DNA of 8,954 nt from Propionibacterium sp. (lineage in GTDB: Bacteria; Actinomycetota; Actinomycetes; Actinomycetales; Actinomycetaceae): NCBI GenBank assembly GCA_030460725.1, contig JAKECL010000047.1, positions 1 through 8,954 on the forward strand, written 5' to 3'. The translations under genes were made by a program, and so were the position numbers. How positions within the stretch are numbered: position 1 is the stretch's first letter; every line of letters starts with the position of its first letter. Below the pieces are notes generated by a model. That model searched no databases. It saw nothing but the letters and a program-made list of their open reading frames with translations, and was not told the origin of the DNA. Shown in pieces: positions 6,315-8,954 of this stretch.

Positions 6315-8954
6315 ATGGCCCAGAAGACTCCTGCCAAGAAACCCCGTCAGGTACGCAGCGGCGGGCATCCCCGCTCCTCGTCCGCGGAGGATCCCGCACG
6401 TCCCGGGGTGCTGGCCCGCGGCTTCTCGGCGTTGGGCAGGGCCGTCCGTTCCCTGGTCCGCCAGTGGGGTGAGACGGATCCTCAGGTCAAGCGCGACGCC
6501 TTGGCATTCCTGTGCCTGGCGGCCGCGGTCGTGGTCGCCCTGCGTGAGTGGTTCCGCATCTCCGGGCAGGCAGGCATGTTCATCCACACGGCCTCCGCCG
6601 GTCTGGTGGGCATCTTCTCCGTCGTCGTTCCCCTGGCGCTCCTGGGCCTGGCGGTCGAGCTCGTCCGTGCCCGCTCCGGCGCCCACGCCCTGCCCCACCA
6701 CGTGGCCGGCGGCACCGGCATCGTCCTTGCGCTGACCGGCCTGGTCCACGTGAGCGCCGGCAATCCGCCGCTGCACCCCCTGGAGGGCCTGCTCGGGGCC
6801 GGCGGCCTGGCCGGATGGTTCATCGCCCGCCCCCTGACCAACCTGCTCTCCCCGTGGGGTGCCAGCTGTCTGCTGGTGCTCCTGCTCGCCTACTCCGTGC
6901 TGCTGGCGACCCGCACCCGCGTCGCCGAGGTACCCGCTCGCCTGGCTGAGTTGCGCAAGTGGTTCTCCCGTGGGGGATCCTCCGACACGGCCTCTGACGA
7001 GGGCGGCTCCCGCAGCAGGCGTGAGGCCCGACGTGAGGCGCGCGAGGAGGCCCGCCGCCAACTCGCTGCCGGGGACGATCCCTTCCTGGACTCCTATGAC
7101 GCCGACGAGGCCTTCCGTCGTGCCCACGAGACCACGGCCGACACCGCGGCCGACCTCACCACCGTGTGGGAGGACCCCGAGCACGCCCCCTCGCTGGACC
7201 CCACCGACGAGGAGGACACGGCGTCGCCCTCGTCCGCCCCGCAGGGGAGCGCACCCGCTGACGGGCAGGACTCCCGGCGCAGGAGCGGCGGGGATCCCGA
7301 GGCCGCCACCGAGGCGCTGGGGACGGTGCCCTCCACCCTGGAGGCACCCCCCACCTCCCAGCTGCCCGAGGACACCTTCCAGCCCGAGCTGGACGAGGCC
7401 ATCTCCTACACCCTCCCCGAGGACTCCCTGCTGGTGCGGGGCGCCCCCCACAAGACCCGCTCGGCCGTCAACGACCACGTCGTGGAGGCCCTCCAGCAGG
7501 TCCTCTCGGAGTTCAACGTCGACGCCCATGTCACAGGCTTCTCGCGGGGACCCACGGTCACCCGCTACGAGGTCACCCTGGGACCCGGTGTCAAGGTCGA
7601 GCGCATCACCGCACTGTCGAAGAACATCGCCTACGCGGTGGCCAGCGCGGATGTGCGCATCCTCTCGCCCATCCCCGGCAAGTCCGCCATCGGCATCGAG
7701 ATCCCCAACTCCGACCGCGAGACCGTGGCCCTGGGCGACGTGCTGCGTTCGGGCGCCGCCAAGCGCAACCACCATCCCCTGGTGGTGGGCGTGGGCAAGG
7801 ACGTCGAGGGCGGCTACGTCGTCACCAACCTCGCCAAGACCCCCCACCTGCTGGTGGCCGGCCAGACGGGATCCGGCAAGTCCAGCTTCATCAACTCCAT
7901 GATCACCTCGATCATGATGCGGGCGACCCCCCAACAGGTCCGCATGATCCTCGTGGACCCCAAGCGCGTGGAACTCACCGTCTACGAGGGCATCCCGCAC
8001 CTGATCTCCCCGATCATCACCGACCCGAAGAAGGCCGCCGAGGCCCTGGAATGGGTGGTCAAGGAGATGGAGGCCCGCTACGACGACCTCGCCACCTACG
8101 GGTTCAAGCATGTCGACGACTTCAACAAGGCGGTCTCCTCCGGGCAGGTGAAGGCGCTGCCCGGACTGGAGCGCACCCTGCACCCCTACCCCTACCTGCT
8201 GGTCGTGGTCGATGAGCTGGCGGACATGATGATGGTGGCACCACGCGACGTGGAGGCCTCCGTCCAGCGCATCACGCAGCTGGCGCGCGCCGCCGGCATC
8301 CACCTGGTGCTGGCCACCCAGCGGCCCTCCGTGGATGTGGTGACCGGTCTCATCAAGGCGAATGTGCCCTCCCGTCTGGCCTTCGCGACCTCCTCGCTGG
8401 CCGACTCCCGGGTCATCCTGGACCAGCCGGGCGCGGAGAAGCTCATCGGGCAGGGCGATGCCCTCTACCTGCCCGCAGGTGCCGCCAAGCCGATGCGCGT
8501 GCAGGGTGCGTGGGTCACCGAGTCCGAGATCCACGCCGTCGTCCAGCACGTGAAGTCCCAGATGCAGGCCCACTACCGCCCCGATGTCGTGGCACCGGCG
8601 AAGTCGGCGAAGGTCGCGGAGGACATCGGGGACGACCTGGACGACCTGCTCCAGGCCGCGGAACTCGTGGTGTCCACCCAGCTGGGATCCACCTCCATGC
8701 TCCAGCGCAAGTTGCGCGTCGGCTTCGCCCGCGCAGGTCGGCTCATGGACCTCCTGGAGTCCCGGGAGATCGTCGGGCCCTCCGAGGGCTCCAAGGCGCG
8801 TGAGGTTCTGGTGGCGCCCGAGGCCCTGCCCGAGGTGCTCGCCATGCTGCGCGGGGAGACCGACCACCTGGGTGAGGACGGCCAGACCCGGGTGGAGGGG
8901 AGCCCTGGGTCCGCGGACGGCGGGGAGGACCGGCACCCTGACACGATGGTGGGG
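6315..8954 (+). CDS. ftsK: DNA translocase FtsK/SpoIIIE (3' end beyond the window)
   Basis: Septum-anchored ATP-driven DNA pump that clears and aligns chromosome termini at division. 880 codons are present without a stop, so the gene runs off the right edge, probably close to its end. Residues 1-60 are a basic cytoplasmic tail. Hydrophobic segments lie at about 61-78, 91-116, 131-147, 157-172 and 181-199. Residues about 220-360 are a charged linker with an Arg/Glu-rich stretch near 235-248, then acidic Pro/Ser-rich sequence. The motor follows: alpha domain about 383-475, then the RecA-like beta domain with Walker A GQTGSGKSS (G516, K522) and Walker B LLVVVDE (D633, E634), and LARAAGIHLVLATQRPS after it. 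Residues about 775-832 are the winged-helix gamma domain, which reads DNA polarity, followed by a Gly/Asp/Glu-rich tail. ATG6315 is well supported: an in-frame TAG at 6300-6302 excludes any upstream start. A long open frame on the opposite strand is a codon-bias shadow. Confidence 0.95.
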   Translation, partial: MAQKTPAKKPRQVRSGGHPRSSSAEDPARPGVLARGFSALGRAVRSLVRQWGETDPQVKRDALAFLCLAAAVVVALREWFRISGQAGMFIHTASAGLVGIFSVVVPLALLGLAVELVRARSGAHALPHHVAGGTGIVLALTGLVHVSAGNPPLHPLEGLLGAGGLAGWFIARPLTNLLSPWGASCLLVLLLAYSVLLATRTRVAEVPARLAELRKWFSRGGSSDTASDEGGSRSRREARREAREEARRQLAAGDDPFLDSYDADEAFRRAHETTADTAADLTTVWEDPEHAPSLDPTDEEDTASPSSAPQGSAPADGQDSRRRSGGDPEAATEALGTVPSTLEAPPTSQLPEDTFQPELDEAISYTLPEDSLLVRGAPHKTRSAVNDHVVEALQQVLSEFNVDAHVTGFSRGPTVTRYEVTLGPGVKVERITALSKNIAYAVASADVRILSPIPGKSAIGIEIPNSDRETVALGDVLRSGAAKRNHHPLVVGVGKDVEGGYVVTNLAKTPHLLVAGQTGSGKSSFINSMITSIMMRATPQQVRMILVDPKRVELTVYEGIPHLISPIITDPKKAAEALEWVVKEMEARYDDLATYGFKHVDDFNKAVSSGQVKALPGLERTLHPYPYLLVVVDELADMMMVAPRDVEASVQRITQLARAAGIHLVLATQRPSVDVVTGLIKANVPSRLAFATSSLADSRVILDQPGAEKLIGQGDALYLPAGAAKPMRVQGAWVTESEIHAVVQHVKSQMQAHYRPDVVAPAKSAKVAEDIGDDLDDLLQAAELVVSTQLGSTSMLQRKLRVGFARAGRLMDLLESREIVGPSEGSKAREVLVAPEALPEVLAMLRGETDHLGEDGQTRVEGSPGSADGGEDRHPDTMVG

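Noticed and set aside
6434..8455. GGGCAGGG octamers at 6434-6441 and 8448-8455 resembling the E. coli FtsK-orienting KOPS (GGGNAGGG)
   Set aside because: The same octamer occurs on the opposite strand (2460-2467, 4782-4789, 8824-8831), so there is no strand bias. A few copies are expected by chance at this GC content.
6075..8936. A 953-codon open frame on the minus strand opposite ftsK
   Set aside because: Its conceptual protein is Gly/His/Gln/Leu-rich with no recognisable domain, and the + strand carries an unmistakable FtsK. Long antisense frames are expected opposite G/C-biased third positions.

Overview
The window is high-GC DNA with G/C-biased third codon positions and five tightly packed genes, all on the + strand. 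Protein content and gene order indicate an actinobacterium. The compact layout, GTGA-type overlaps and genes lacking clear Shine-Dalgarno sites fit Actinomycetales. A member of the Actinomycetaceae is my best guess, but this is inference and no species can be named from the sequence.

Layout: (1) 1-78 is the 3' end of a gene that looks like dapA (4-hydroxy-tetrahydrodipicolinate synthase). (2) 159-1850 is rnj, a complete RNase J with every metal-ligand motif in place. (3) 1847-5224 is lysX, a 1125-residue fusion of six predicted membrane helices, an MprF-type lysyl-phosphatidylglycerol synthase domain and a class II lysyl-tRNA synthetase. It overlaps rnj by 4 bp. (4) 5229-6173 is a divergent PfkB-family kinase of unknown substrate, 4 bp after lysX. 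(5) A 141-bp gap, 6174-6314, holds a GC-rich hairpin just after the kinase stop, a second dyad, and a good -10 hexamer placed for a leaderless transcript. (6) From 6315 to the window end is ftsK, the septal DNA translocase, open at the right edge after 880 codons.

rnj, lysX and the kinase are probably one transcription unit, perhaps read through from dapA. ftsK probably has its own promoter. The dapA-rnj-...-ftsK order is a familiar actinobacterial neighbourhood, seen for example in mycobacteria and Streptomyces. The unusual part is that lysX and the kinase sit between rnj and ftsK. Functionally, lysX charges tRNA-Lys and transfers the lysine to phosphatidylglycerol, lowering negative surface charge and giving resistance to cationic peptides. 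dapA upstream feeds the lysine pathway.

I found no RNA gene, CRISPR array, insertion sequence, phage gene or clear undescribed system. The most unusual items are the kinase's altered substrate and catalytic-loop motifs and the structured kinase-ftsK gap.
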